Under the pieces are notes generated by a model that was not told the DNA's origin, did no database searches, and saw only the letters and a list, made by a program, of their open reading frames with translations. This document shows positions 7,878 to 16,458 of a stretch of DNA of 32,311 bases, one piece after another. The position numbers were made by a program, and so were the translations under genes. Positions within the stretch are counted from its first letter, which is position 1. Each line of letters opens with the position of its first letter. The DNA comes from Pleurocapsa sp. MO_226.B13 (GTDB lineage: Bacteria; Cyanobacteriota; Cyanobacteriia; Cyanobacteriales; Xenococcaceae): the NCBI GenBank assembly GCA_030064795.1, contig JASJEI010000362.1, forward strand, positions 1 through 32,311, written 5' to 3'.

Positions 7878-10161
7878 GGGACTTGACCGCAGAACTTTTC
7901 TACAGCGAGCTGGATTGACTTTGTTTACCTGGGGAGCAACCGAAGTAGGATTCTCCTTCCTAGGACAAAGTAATAACCGACTAGCCACCCTAATTAAAAA
8001 TCATCAACAAACTTTAGCCCAGCCTACCAATCGTAAGCTGGCGTTGCTGGTGGGAATCAATCGTTACCCCCACCAAGATCATCTGGATGGATGTCTGACG
8101 GATATTGAAATGCAACGAGAACTATTGATCCACCGTTTTGGTTTTAATCCGCAAGATATTCTGACCTTGAGCGATCGCGCTGCTACCAGAGAAAATATCG
8201 AAACTGCTTTCATCGAACACTTAATACAACAAGCCGAGGCTGATGATGTAGTAGTATTTCACTTCAGTGGCTACGGTGGTCAAATCAAGATGCCTTTATC
8301 TTCAGAAGTTGCCACGACCGAAAATCCCAACACGGTTGAATACAAACTAGTAAATAGTTTAGTTCCCGTAGATGGCTTGCTTACGACCAAAAAAGCTGGT
8401 GCTTCCAATAGTATCTTGCAAGAGACGCTTATGGTCTTGGCTCAATCATTGTCTACAGCCAAATGCACTCTTGTTTTAGACACTAGTTTTAATCTTAGCC
8501 CCCGCGCTCAACACAGCAATTTTAAAATTCGTTCCGCAACCGCAGTTGCAGAGAGTGCTAGTCCCGAAGAACTGGCTTTCCTCGAACAATTACGTAGCGA
8601 TCTAGCTAGTAAAGGACTAAAACCTAGTAAAAGATTACTATCTTTACCAGGAGTAGTTTTTTCCGCTGCTGGTAAAAATCAAGTAGCAGTAGAAAGACAT
8701 TGGGATGATTTTAGTGCGGGTTTATTTACCCAAGCCCTGACGCAGCATCTTTGGCAGATTACTCCTAGTAGTAAAGTTCAAGTAGTTTTAGCTCAAACTG
8801 CTGCTAGCGTAGAACAGGTAATGGGCAGACAGCAACAGCCTGCGATCAACAGTCCCGACAAATCGGCGATCGCTTATTATTTTGCTCCTAGTGAAGTTGA
8901 GAGTGCTACGGGAGTAATTACTAAGGTAATCAAAAACAATTTTGAAGTTAAATTACTAGGTTTGCCTGCTAATATTCTCAATTCTTACGGAGTTGGCTCT
9001 TGTTTAAACATAATATCTGGGGATAGTCTCGATAGTCTGCCTCAGCTACAAATCAAATCTATCAATGGTTTATTGGCAAAAGCCCAACTAATTAAGATCG
9101 ACAATACCGAACCGGTTCGAGTCGGAAACTTCCTCCAAGAATCTTTACGTATACTAGAGCGTAATCTAGGTCTGACCTTGGGTCTAGATGCCGATCTAGA
9201 AAGAATCGAACGAGTTGATGCCACTAGCGCGATCGCCAATATCACGGCGATAAATTCTACAGTAGTATTAGGGGAACAAAATGCGGATTGTCTTCTGGGC
9301 AAGGTTCATCATAATTCCCAGACAGGAAAATCAGAAGAGCGGTCTTTTAGCTATGGGATCTATACCGCAGGGGGAAGTCTAATTGGCAAAACTTCAGGTG
9401 CAGCTAATGAAGCAGTCAAAATCGCGATCGAGCGTCTGCAACCGCACTTTAATAGTCTCTTAGCAGCCAAATGGTTAGAATTAACCAATAACGAATTTTC
9501 CTCAAGGCTTAAAGTAGACGTTAGTTTAGTGGGGGAAAACAGCCCCATTCCTATATTGCAAAAAGCAACATTTTCATCGCCAAACCGACAATCAGCAGCG
9601 AAGAAATTGCCTTTCTCTAGTAAGAACTCTCTTGACTCTAATCTGACTAGCAATGTACCAATTTTGGTCAAAGGCTCAAATCTGCAACTATCTTTAAATA
9701 ATCTTGGCGATCGCGAATTGTATGTTTTGTTATTAAGTATTGATACAGAGCGCAATCTTTTTGCTTTGTATACTCCTGCTGACGAGCGATCGTCTGAAGC
9801 AGAAGCTAAATTAACAAATATCGTCATTGCTCCTGGAAATGAATTAACTATTCCTCAAGCAGACAACTCCTGGAAATGGAAAGTCTCGGATTCTATTGGC
9901 ATTAACACTTTATATACAGTCTTTTCGGTTCGACCTTTTACACAAACTCTCAAGACTTTGGCCGCTCAAGAAAATTTTAAGCTAGACCAGCAACAATTCT
10001 TAAATGTGGTTAATCCTAGAGCGACAATCGAATCTTTGATGGCAGACCTGGATACTGCAAGTTCAGTACCCACTGAATTAATTGCTAATAATGATGTCTA
10101 TGCTTTAGATGTCAATAGCTGGGCAACTCTTAATTTTATTTACGAAGTCAGCAATGCCTAG
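7876..10161 (+). CDS. Tat-signal caspase-family protein, active-site Cys replaced by Ser
   Basis: A 761-residue protein. The N-terminus has a twin-arginine signal (RRTFLQRAG at 5-13, then a hydrophobic stretch), which predicts folded export. Residues about 54-330 form a caspase/C14 p20-like domain: KLALLVGINRYP, a conserved CLTDIEMQ segment, and the catalytic His in HFSGYGG (His129). The second catalytic position, normally D-[SC]-C-H-S-G, reads LDTSF (201-205), so Cys is replaced by Ser204 (codon 8485-8487) and the next His by Phe. Classical Cys peptidase activity is therefore unlikely. A DUF4384-like domain is probable at about 610-700 (LYVLLLSIDTERNLFALYTP). Heptamer repeats touch both ends of the gene. 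I regard it as a pseudo-orthocaspase; a binding or regulatory role is inferred. Confidence 0.85.
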   Translation: MGLDRRTFLQRAGLTLFTWGATEVGFSFLGQSNNRLATLIKNHQQTLAQPTNRKLALLVGINRYPHQDHLDGCLTDIEMQRELLIHRFGFNPQDILTLSDRAATRENIETAFIEHLIQQAEADDVVVFHFSGYGGQIKMPLSSEVATTENPNTVEYKLVNSLVPVDGLLTTKKAGASNSILQETLMVLAQSLSTAKCTLVLDTSFNLSPRAQHSNFKIRSATAVAESASPEELAFLEQLRSDLASKGLKPSKRLLSLPGVVFSAAGKNQVAVERHWDDFSAGLFTQALTQHLWQITPSSKVQVVLAQTAASVEQVMGRQQQPAINSPDKSAIAYYFAPSEVESATGVITKVIKNNFEVKLLGLPANILNSYGVGSCLNIISGDSLDSLPQLQIKSINGLLAKAQLIKIDNTEPVRVGNFLQESLRILERNLGLTLGLDADLERIERVDATSAIANITAINSTVVLGEQNADCLLGKVHHNSQTGKSEERSFSYGIYTAGGSLIGKTSGAANEAVKIAIERLQPHFNSLLAAKWLELTNNEFSSRLKVDVSLVGENSPIPILQKATFSSPNRQSAAKKLPFSSKNSLDSNLTSNVPILVKGSNLQLSLNNLGDRELYVLLLSIDTERNLFALYTPADERSSEAEAKLTNIVIAPGNELTIPQADNSWKWKVSDSIGINTLYTVFSVRPFTQTLKTLAAQENFKLDQQQFLNVVNPRATIESLMADLDTASSVPTELIANNDVYALDVNSWATLNFIYEVSNA

Positions 10162-10188
10162 AGTAAGGAATGAGGAACAAAGAACGAG
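10161..10188 (+). repeat. Degenerate heptamers starting at the caspase stop codon
   Basis: GAGTAAG, GAATGAG, GAACAAA and GAACGAG follow each other in register, beginning with the last base of the TAG stop codon. A purine-rich tract continues to about 10205. The period is 7 but the units are imperfect. Confidence 0.5.
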
Positions 10189-10201
10189 AAGGAGAAAAAG
10201 G

Positions 10202-10221
10202 AATATAAACAAATATAAACA
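10202..10221 (+). repeat. Direct repeat of a 10-mer
   Basis: AATATAAACA occurs twice in tandem in the spacer between the caspase-like gene and the LpxB-related gene. Confidence 0.6.
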
Positions 10222-10260
10222 ATTGGCAAACCAAACCAGTTAATCTCAAATCAAAGATCG

Positions 10261-11535
10261 ATGCAACCAACTGATATTGTAATTTTGTCTAACGGGCCAG
10301 GAGAAATAGCGACGTGGGTGCGTCCTATAGTCAGATGTTTGCGTCAAAAGTTAGGCAACGATCGGAGTTTGGTGCGCATTTCGGTATTGCTGTCTCCTTG
10401 TCCTCATAGTACGGGAAAGGAAGCAGCAATTGCCCTCAGTTACCCTGAAGTAGATCGGGTATTGTCTCCAGCAGATTTTTTTGATTTCTTAGTTTGGGGC
10501 AAAATTAAAGCTAATTGGCAATGGCATCGGCAAGGCATAGTTGTTTTTCTAGGAGGCGATCAGTTTTATACTGTTGCCGTTAGTAAACGACTAGGCTACT
10601 CTAGCTTGATTTATGCAGAATGGGATGCTCGCTGGTATCGCTTTATCGATCGCTTTGCGGTCAGAAATCAAAGTGTAATTGACCAGATCCCCCAATCTTA
10701 TCGTCACAAGTTTTCTCTAGTGGGCGATTTGATTGCCGATGTATCCTTAGAGATTGAAGGGAAACCTAGAACGCCCGAAGACTTTGCCGAGCCTCTAATT
10801 GGACTATTAGTAGGTTCAAAACCAGCAAAACTCGCCCAGGGAGTGCCTTTATGTTTGGCGATCGCTGAAAAACTCCAGCAACAACAGCCTCAAGTTCAAT
10901 TTATGATTCCTGTCGCACCAACCATAGATTTAAATACCCTTGCTAAATATGCAAATCGCCAAGACAACCCTCTGGTATCGGTTTTAGGGAATGTAGAAGG
11001 TCAATTAAGTATTGCCGAAGTAGAAACCGCCGCAGTCTATCTAGAGACTTCTGGAGGAACTAAAATTAAGCTGATTACTCAGTTTCCTGCTTATCAAGAG
11101 CTAGTTAAATGTCAACTGTGCCTCACAACTGTCGGTGCAAATACGGCAGAATTAGCATCTTTGGCAATACCGATGATTGTTTTACTCCCTACTCAGCAGC
11201 TAGATGCGATGCGATCGTGGGATGGCTTACCAGGCATTTTAGCTAATTTGCCTGGGGTGGGAACTATGTTAGCTAAATTAATTAACTGGCTAGTACTCAG
11301 ACAGACTCGCTTATTTGCCTGGCCCAATATTTGGGCAAGAGAAGAAATTGTTCCAGAATTGGTTGGTCAGCTCAAGCCAGAAAATGTGGCTAACTTAGTA
11401 CAAGATTATTTAGCCAATCCGATAAAACTTCAGTCAATGCATGACAAGTTAATCGCTATCAGGGGGAAATCTGGTGCAGCCGAACAGATCGCAGATATAA
11501 TAAAACAAGAAATATCGCAAAACTTAATAAACTAG
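10261..11535 (+). CDS. Lipid-A-disaccharide synthase-related protein
   Basis: A 424-residue GT-B-like protein. The N-terminus DIVILSNGPGEIATWVRPI carries the SNGPGE variant seen in the cyanobacterial LpxB-related family rather than the usual LpxB AGExSGD motif. A nucleotide-sugar-site-like segment, TVGANTAELASLAIPMIVLLP, lies at about residues 290-310. True LpxB joins UDP-diacylglucosamine and lipid X; whether this relative does so is not known. No other lpx genes are nearby. The start is an ATG immediately after a purine-rich spacer. There is a 595-bp gap to rne downstream, so an operon with rne is unlikely. Confidence 0.8.
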   Translation: MQPTDIVILSNGPGEIATWVRPIVRCLRQKLGNDRSLVRISVLLSPCPHSTGKEAAIALSYPEVDRVLSPADFFDFLVWGKIKANWQWHRQGIVVFLGGDQFYTVAVSKRLGYSSLIYAEWDARWYRFIDRFAVRNQSVIDQIPQSYRHKFSLVGDLIADVSLEIEGKPRTPEDFAEPLIGLLVGSKPAKLAQGVPLCLAIAEKLQQQQPQVQFMIPVAPTIDLNTLAKYANRQDNPLVSVLGNVEGQLSIAEVETAAVYLETSGGTKIKLITQFPAYQELVKCQLCLTTVGANTAELASLAIPMIVLLPTQQLDAMRSWDGLPGILANLPGVGTMLAKLINWLVLRQTRLFAWPNIWAREEIVPELVGQLKPENVANLVQDYLANPIKLQSMHDKLIAIRGKSGAAEQIADIIKQEISQNLIN

Positions 11536-12130
11536 TGTCAAGATAGTCCATTTTCAGCTATCTTAGCAAGTAGTCTAACTGAATTTCCTTGGCAAAAATA
11601 GCTCCTCAAGGTTATATTCAGGTTAAAATTTGATAGAGTAACGTCTCAGCAGCTTCGTGGTCGCTTAGTATCCCCAGAAGAATGTTAGTTCGACTGGCTG
11701 TGGCAAAGCAAATTGCTATTTAAAGCAAGAAGAATTTTTCCGCTCGCCCAAAGACTATGCTAGCCTATTAAGTCTTTAACAATCTTAATAAAGTTTTAGC
11801 ACCAGCTACATATTATTACTTTCGACCATCTGCTATTTTCGTAGACTGCCTCTTCTTTCTAGAAGCCTAAATAGTAGGTCAATTCTATAAGAGACAAGTC
11901 ATCAACTCGCAAGCTCTCGCCAAATAAGATCGCAATACTCAAAAAAGATTATTTGGTAATATCTCAATCCTATAAATATGTGAAATTTACCGTTTTATTT
12001 CTATTACGTAATTTTTTCTGCTTTGAGAAACACAAAAGAATACAACAATCTATCGCTTCTCGATCGGTGGGTTGTATCGTTTTACGACACAGTAATTGGT
12101 AATCAGCCATCAGAATTTTGAGGAAAATTA
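11536..12130 (+). other. Long spacer / likely rne 5' leader
   Basis: No convincing gene is present. An inverted repeat AAGATAG/CTATCTT at 11540-11564, just after the LpxB-related gene, could form a hairpin but lacks a T-tract. A TATAAAT box at 11971-11977 is a candidate -10 element without a good -35. The stretch from about 11985 to 12025 is U-rich in the sense strand. Imperfect heptamers TAATTGG, TAATCAG and CCATCAG lie at 12093-12113. GAGGA at 12120-12124 is a suitably placed Shine-Dalgarno for rne. RNase E genes are known to be autoregulated through their 5' leaders in E. coli and in Synechocystis; that this leader does so is inferred. Confidence 0.5.
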
Positions 12131-14095
12131 ATGCCAAAACAAATTATTATTGCAGAACAACATCACATAGCTGCTGTGTTCTGGGAAGAACAAATACAAG
12201 AATTAATTGTCGCCACAGGTCATCAACAGGTAGGTGATATTTATCTCGGTACTGTGGAAAATGTTATCCCTGGTATTGACGCTGCTTTTGTTAACATTGG
12301 AGACAGCGAGCGCAATGGGTTTATTCACGTCACAGATTTAGGCCCCTTACGTCTTAAGAAATCCGCAGCAGCGATCACGGAACTCTTACTTCCCCAACAA
12401 AAAGCTCTAGTTCAGGTAATGAAAGAGCCAACAGGGAATAAAGGGCCACGGCTAACAGGCAATATTACCTTGCCAGGACGCTATTTAGTTCTGATGCCCT
12501 ACGGTAAAGGAGTTAAGCTATCTCGTCGGATCTCTAATGAGAACGAGCGCAGTCGTCTTCGAGCCTTAGCAATTTTGATCAAACCCCCTGGAATGGGATT
12601 GCTGATTAGAACCGAGGCAGATGGCAAAGCCGAAGAAGCGATCATGGAAGATTTGGAATTTTTGCAAAAACAGTGGGAATCGATTCAATATCAGGCAAAC
12701 TACGCTAAACCACCAGTATTACTAAATCGCGATGATGATTTTATTCAGCGCGTTTTAAGAGACACCTTCTCGGCTGAGGTAAACACGATCGTAGTGGACT
12801 CGGCAGCAGGGGTCAAAAGAATCAAACAACAGTTGATTAACTGGAGTAGCGGACGTTCTCCCCAGGGTGTCTTTATTGACTATCACAAAGAACAGCAGCC
12901 AATCTTAGACTACTATCGCGTCAGTGCTGCGGTGCGAGAGGCTCTGAAACCAAGAGTAGACTTGCCTTCTGGGGGATACATTATTATCGAACCTACAGAG
13001 GCTTTAACGGTAATTGATGTTAACTCAGGCTCATTTACCCGTTCGGCAACAGCACGAGAAACCGTGTTATGGACTAACACCGAAGCTGCTACCGAAATTG
13101 CTCGCCAGTTACGTCTACGTAATATTGGAGGGGTGATAGTTGTAGACTTTATTGATATGGACTCTCATCGAGATAAAATCAAGCTTTTAGAACACTTCAA
13201 TAAAGCTCTTAAGTCAGACAAAGCTCGTCCTCAAATTGCTCAGTTATCCGAATTAGGACTGGTGGAGTTAACTCGCAAACGTCAGGGCAAAAATATTTAC
13301 GAACTATTCGGTCAAACCTGTCCTACTTGTGGTGGTTTGGGACAAATTGCCCATCTTCCAGGCAAACAAGAGGCTGAGTCTCTAGAAACATCTCCCGTGG
13401 TTACTCCAGCTGCAATTCGCGAGCCAGTCAACAACATTAACATTCGTCCTGTAATTCCTCCGCCAACAGCTAAACCAGAGCGCGTCGAGCTAGCTAGTAG
13501 TTCCGCTTCCGAGGCAGGGTACGATCCCGTCAATCGTCAACTAGATTTAATCAATCATCCCAACTATCAAGAGCAAGGTAACGGTAATGGCAATCGCCGT
13601 CGCCGTCGTAGTCGTCGCAACGATCTGCTGATCAAAGACGAACTAATTGAGTCGGAAAATGTAGAAAATCTAGAGCCAGATTCTGAGAATAATGAAGAAC
13701 GCAAATCTCGCGTTTCAGGGCGATCTCCTCGTCGGGATGAGACGAACTTGGAAAAAGTTACGGTGGAAATGGGACAGTTAGAACAAGAGATCTATGCTTT
13801 GATGGGTGTTTCGCCTTTAGTTTATGCCGAACAAACATCTAAAGACCCCAAATCAGTTTTAGTTTATGTGAAAAAGCCTGGAGAAGAGCTAGCTATAGAA
13901 GAATCTTCAGACTCAGAAACTAAACCTAAAACCAAAGCTGAACCAGTAGTTGAGGTTCAAGCTGAAGCTACTGAAGAAAACGTAAGCGAGTTAGGATTAG
14001 ATGAACCAGAACTTCAGGAGGTTGAAGAATCAACTCCTAGAGTTCGTCGTCGCCGTCGTCGTCGCTCCTCTGCTACCCAGGAAGTAGAAGTATAA
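12131..14095 (+). CDS. rne: Ribonuclease E
   Basis: A 654-residue endoribonuclease of RNase E/G type, central to mRNA decay and rRNA processing. The S1 region is at about 35-115 (GDIYLGTVENVIPGIDAAFVN). The metal-binding aspartates are Asp296 (VIDVNSG) and Asp339 (VVDFIDMD). The Zn-link is CPTCGG with Cys397 and Cys400. The C-terminal half is low-complexity, with an Arg cluster at about 489-496, the conserved cyanobacterial patch EIYALMGVSPLV (553-564), and RRRRRRSSA at about 640-648. In cyanobacteria this nonapeptide is reported to bind polynucleotide phosphorylase. The protein is shorter than E. coli RNase E, as usual for cyanobacteria. GAGGA precedes the ATG by 6 nt. rnhB follows after 68 bp on the same strand. 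Confidence 0.97.
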   Translation: MPKQIIIAEQHHIAAVFWEEQIQELIVATGHQQVGDIYLGTVENVIPGIDAAFVNIGDSERNGFIHVTDLGPLRLKKSAAAITELLLPQQKALVQVMKEPTGNKGPRLTGNITLPGRYLVLMPYGKGVKLSRRISNENERSRLRALAILIKPPGMGLLIRTEADGKAEEAIMEDLEFLQKQWESIQYQANYAKPPVLLNRDDDFIQRVLRDTFSAEVNTIVVDSAAGVKRIKQQLINWSSGRSPQGVFIDYHKEQQPILDYYRVSAAVREALKPRVDLPSGGYIIIEPTEALTVIDVNSGSFTRSATARETVLWTNTEAATEIARQLRLRNIGGVIVVDFIDMDSHRDKIKLLEHFNKALKSDKARPQIAQLSELGLVELTRKRQGKNIYELFGQTCPTCGGLGQIAHLPGKQEAESLETSPVVTPAAIREPVNNINIRPVIPPPTAKPERVELASSSASEAGYDPVNRQLDLINHPNYQEQGNGNGNRRRRRSRRNDLLIKDELIESENVENLEPDSENNEERKSRVSGRSPRRDETNLEKVTVEMGQLEQEIYALMGVSPLVYAEQTSKDPKSVLVYVKKPGEELAIEESSDSETKPKTKAEPVVEVQAEATEENVSELGLDEPELQEVEESTPRVRRRRRRRSSATQEVEV

Positions 14096-14163
14096 TCGAT
14101 CGAGAGCGAGCAATCGTTAGCACTCGATGTTCTCACTAACTTCAATCTTCAAACCAATACAAA

Positions 14164-14787
14164 ATGACTGTCGATAATGCTGCTTTTGATGACTCCTGGA
14201 AAGCTGAATTGGCTGCACCAGATACTCTGATTGCAGGGGTAGATGAAGTAGGGAGAGGAGCTTTATTTGGCCCAGTTGTAGCAGCTGCTGTGGTTATATC
14301 ACGAGCGGATATTCCCCGCTCGATCGAGATCGGGGTAAAAGATAGTAAAAAGCTATCTGCTCAAAAACGCAGAGAACTCGTACCACAAATTAAAAAGATA
14401 GTAGCTGATTGTCAGATTGGTTTTGCCACTGTCGCTGAAATAGATAGCTTAAATATCTTACAGGCTTCTCTCTTAGCGATGAAGCGGAGTGTGGAGCAAC
14501 TAGAGGTTACTCCAGAAATTTGTTTGGTAGACGGCAAATTTCCCATTCCCAATTTATGCTTAGTACAAAAAACTGTGATTAAAGGAGACCTGCGATCGCC
14601 TGTAATTGCTGCTGCGAGTATTTTGGCAAAGGTATGGCGAGATGAATTGATTGTTAGCTTGGCAGATAAATATCCCGAATATAATTTAGCTGCCAATAAA
14701 GGCTATCCTACCAAAGCTCATCGTCTGGCGATCGAGCAATACGGTATATCTTGCCAACATCGTCGCTCTTTTAAATCTTGTCAATGA
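14164..14787 (+). CDS. rnhB: Ribonuclease HII
   Basis: A 207-residue enzyme that cleaves the RNA strand of RNA-DNA hybrids and initiates removal of single ribonucleotides from DNA. All four acidic catalytic residues are visible: Asp27 and Glu28 in GVDEVGRG, Asp123 in LVDGK, and Asp160 in WRDELI. The motif KDSKKLS at 59-65 is typical of type HII. The gene follows rne by 68 bp in the same direction, and the rne-rnhB pairing is common in cyanobacteria, so co-transcription is likely. An AT-rich 10-bp hairpin lies just downstream, before the convergent DUF1997 gene. Confidence 0.96.
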   Translation: MTVDNAAFDDSWKAELAAPDTLIAGVDEVGRGALFGPVVAAAVVISRADIPRSIEIGVKDSKKLSAQKRRELVPQIKKIVADCQIGFATVAEIDSLNILQASLLAMKRSVEQLEVTPEICLVDGKFPIPNLCLVQKTVIKGDLRSPVIAAASILAKVWRDELIVSLADKYPEYNLAANKGYPTKAHRLAIEQYGISCQHRRSFKSCQ

Positions 14788-14798
14788 TTTAAAAGAGC

Positions 14799-14828
14799 TA
14801 ATTTTCTCAAGACCGCTAGAGAAAATTA
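14799..14828. terminator. Possible bidirectional hairpin between rnhB and DUF1997 gene
   Basis: A perfect 10-bp inverted repeat, TAATTTTCTC/GAGAAAATTA, encloses a 10-nt loop 11 bp after the rnhB stop, between convergent genes. No clean T-tract follows, so terminator function is only probable. Confidence 0.4.
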
Positions 14829-14889
14829 TCAGAACGTCCTCTTTCTGTCATTTATTGTCATTTCTGTCCCTCAAAATCATAGATTGGCT

Positions 14890-15474
14890 TTAATATCCTA
14901 AATCGGGAGACAGTGCAGATTTAGATTTAGACTCTGACTTAGTTTCTTGAGTTGCCCAGGTACGGTAATCTTGAATTAGTTGGGATGTTAACTTGCTCTT
15001 AATTCTACTGAGAACGCTTTTAAGAAGTTTATTGCCAGCAGGCTCTAAAAAGGCTTTGGGAGTAAACATCAAAGCTGTAGGTAATTCTACCTTGACTTCC
15101 AAGTCTGATTGACCTTTTAGAATTGTTTGTCCCTGAGACTCTTGAGGATACAAAACACCTTTTAAATTAAGAGCAAAACGTTTGTTGATATAGTCGATTC
15201 CTTTAATTTGACAAGCTTCGGATTTTAAATATACACTGCCGTTAGAACCAGACCAAACCTTGAGTACGACAATTGGCTGGAAATGATACATTTCCATAAA
15301 ATTAATCGGTCGCATTTTCAACTCATACAAATCATCAGATATTTGTTGCATCAGTCGTGGATCGGCGATCGCACGAACTAATCTTTTAGGTTGACGCAAA
15401 TAATGTTTTATTGGTGTCTCCTCATTGACTACGGATATTTGAACTGATTCTGATTCTCTGAAACTGACGTACAT
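14890..15474 (-). CDS. DUF1997 family protein
   Basis: A 194-residue protein typical of the DUF1997 family found in cyanobacteria and plants. Recognisable segments are YLRQPKRLVRAIADP, MRPINFMEMYHFQPIVVLKVW and the SDLEVKVELPTALMFTPKAFLEPAGNKLL region. The fold is suspected to be START/SRPBCC-like, a lipid- or pigment-binding beta-barrel, but the function is unknown. There is no signal peptide or membrane span, and the C-terminus is Ser/Lys-rich. The gene is divergent from pheA across 124 bp, and its ATG is at 15474. Confidence 0.75.
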   Translation of the reverse strand: MYVSFRESESVQISVVNEETPIKHYLRQPKRLVRAIADPRLMQQISDDLYELKMRPINFMEMYHFQPIVVLKVWSGSNGSVYLKSEACQIKGIDYINKRFALNLKGVLYPQESQGQTILKGQSDLEVKVELPTALMFTPKAFLEPAGNKLLKSVLSRIKSKLTSQLIQDYRTWATQETKSESKSKSALSPDLGY

Positions 15475-15555
15475 AAGTGAAACTACTGAAGTTTTTTTTT
15501 ACTGTTTATTAATTTTAAGTTACATTTCTTCAAAAATTATCAGTATGTAAAAAAA

Positions 15556-15584
15556 TTGATACTCTTACTAAATTTTTGTATCTT
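15556..15584 (+). promoter_or_regulatory. Candidate sigma-70 promoter of pheA
   Basis: TTGATA at 15556-15561, a 17-bp spacer and TATCTT at 15579-15584. A start point about 7 nt downstream would leave only about 8 nt before the ATG at 15599, which suggests a near-leaderless mRNA. Confidence 0.4.
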
Positions 15585-15598
15585 AAGACCTATATCTC

Positions 15599-16441
15599 AT
15601 GAACCTTTCTCTTGCTTATCTAGGCCCGACTGGAACTAATTCGGAAACTGCTGCATTAGCTTATGCAGACTGGTTGAATAGACATCAACGGCAAGCATCT
15701 ACTCTCTGTCCCTATCCTAGTATCGCCCTGGCTTTACAATCGGTCGCTCAAGGAAAAATTGCTCGGGCGGTAGTACCCATTGAAAATTCTATTGAAGGAA
15801 GTGTAACGGTTGTTCTAGATACTTTGTGGCGAGAGGATAATCTACAGGTGCATCATGAATTAACCATTCCTATCTTTCACGGTTTATTATCCTATGCATC
15901 TTCACTAAAACAGATCGAAACGGTTTATTCTCACCCTCAAGCATTGGCTCAATGTCAAAAGTGGTTAGAAAACTTTCTACCCCAGGTACAGCTAATTCCT
16001 ACTCGCTCTACAACCGAGGGGATAAAATTGCTCAAAGACGATCTTACCGCAGCAGCAATTTCTGCTCCTAGAGCAGCAGAGTTATACCAAATACCATTAC
16101 TAGAACCAGATATTAAAGACAGTGCTGATAACTGTACTCGCTTTTGGATCGTTAGTTCCGATAAGAGCGAGAATGGAAGTCATCTCTCTTTGGCGTTTAG
16201 TTTACCTGAAAATGCCCCTGGAGCTTTGGTCAAAGCACTAGAAATTTTTGCCCACAGAGAAATTAATTTAAGTAAAATCGAATCTCGTCCCAGTAAGCGT
16301 TCTTTAGGAGAATATATATTTTTTATCGATCTTGAAGGTAATTCCCACGCTCCTAAAATTGAAGCAGCCTTAGCAGAGCTATCTGCTCGTACGGAAACGA
16401 TCAAAGTCTTTGGTAATTACAATCTGCTTGAGATTAATTAG
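15599..16441 (+). CDS. pheA: Prephenate dehydratase
   Basis: A 280-residue monofunctional enzyme that converts prephenate to phenylpyruvate in phenylalanine synthesis. The catalytic domain spans about 4-185: YLGPTGTNSE, the VVPIENSIEGSV segment at 58-70, and the essential TRF motif at 180-182 (NCTRFWIV). The C-terminal ACT domain at about 195-275 has GALVKAL (208-214) and ESRP (228-231), the pattern associated with phenylalanine feedback binding. No chorismate mutase domain is fused. The gene ends 17 bp before the convergent Lon-domain gene. Confidence 0.95.
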   Translation: MNLSLAYLGPTGTNSETAALAYADWLNRHQRQASTLCPYPSIALALQSVAQGKIARAVVPIENSIEGSVTVVLDTLWREDNLQVHHELTIPIFHGLLSYASSLKQIETVYSHPQALAQCQKWLENFLPQVQLIPTRSTTEGIKLLKDDLTAAAISAPRAAELYQIPLLEPDIKDSADNCTRFWIVSSDKSENGSHLSLAFSLPENAPGALVKALEIFAHREINLSKIESRPSKRSLGEYIFFIDLEGNSHAPKIEAALAELSARTETIKVFGNYNLLEIN

Positions 16442-16458
16442 CTTATAACAACCTTCGA

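Noticed and set aside
9360..9827. 155-codon open frame antisense to the caspase-like gene
   Set aside because: It is a shadow frame of a real gene, with no recognisable domain or start signal.
11670..11790. Possible remnant coding stretch or T-arm-like GTTCGACT in the rne leader
   Set aside because: Short frames are broken by stops, no family is recognisable, and the T-arm stem does not pair, so neither a pseudogene nor a tRNA is supported.
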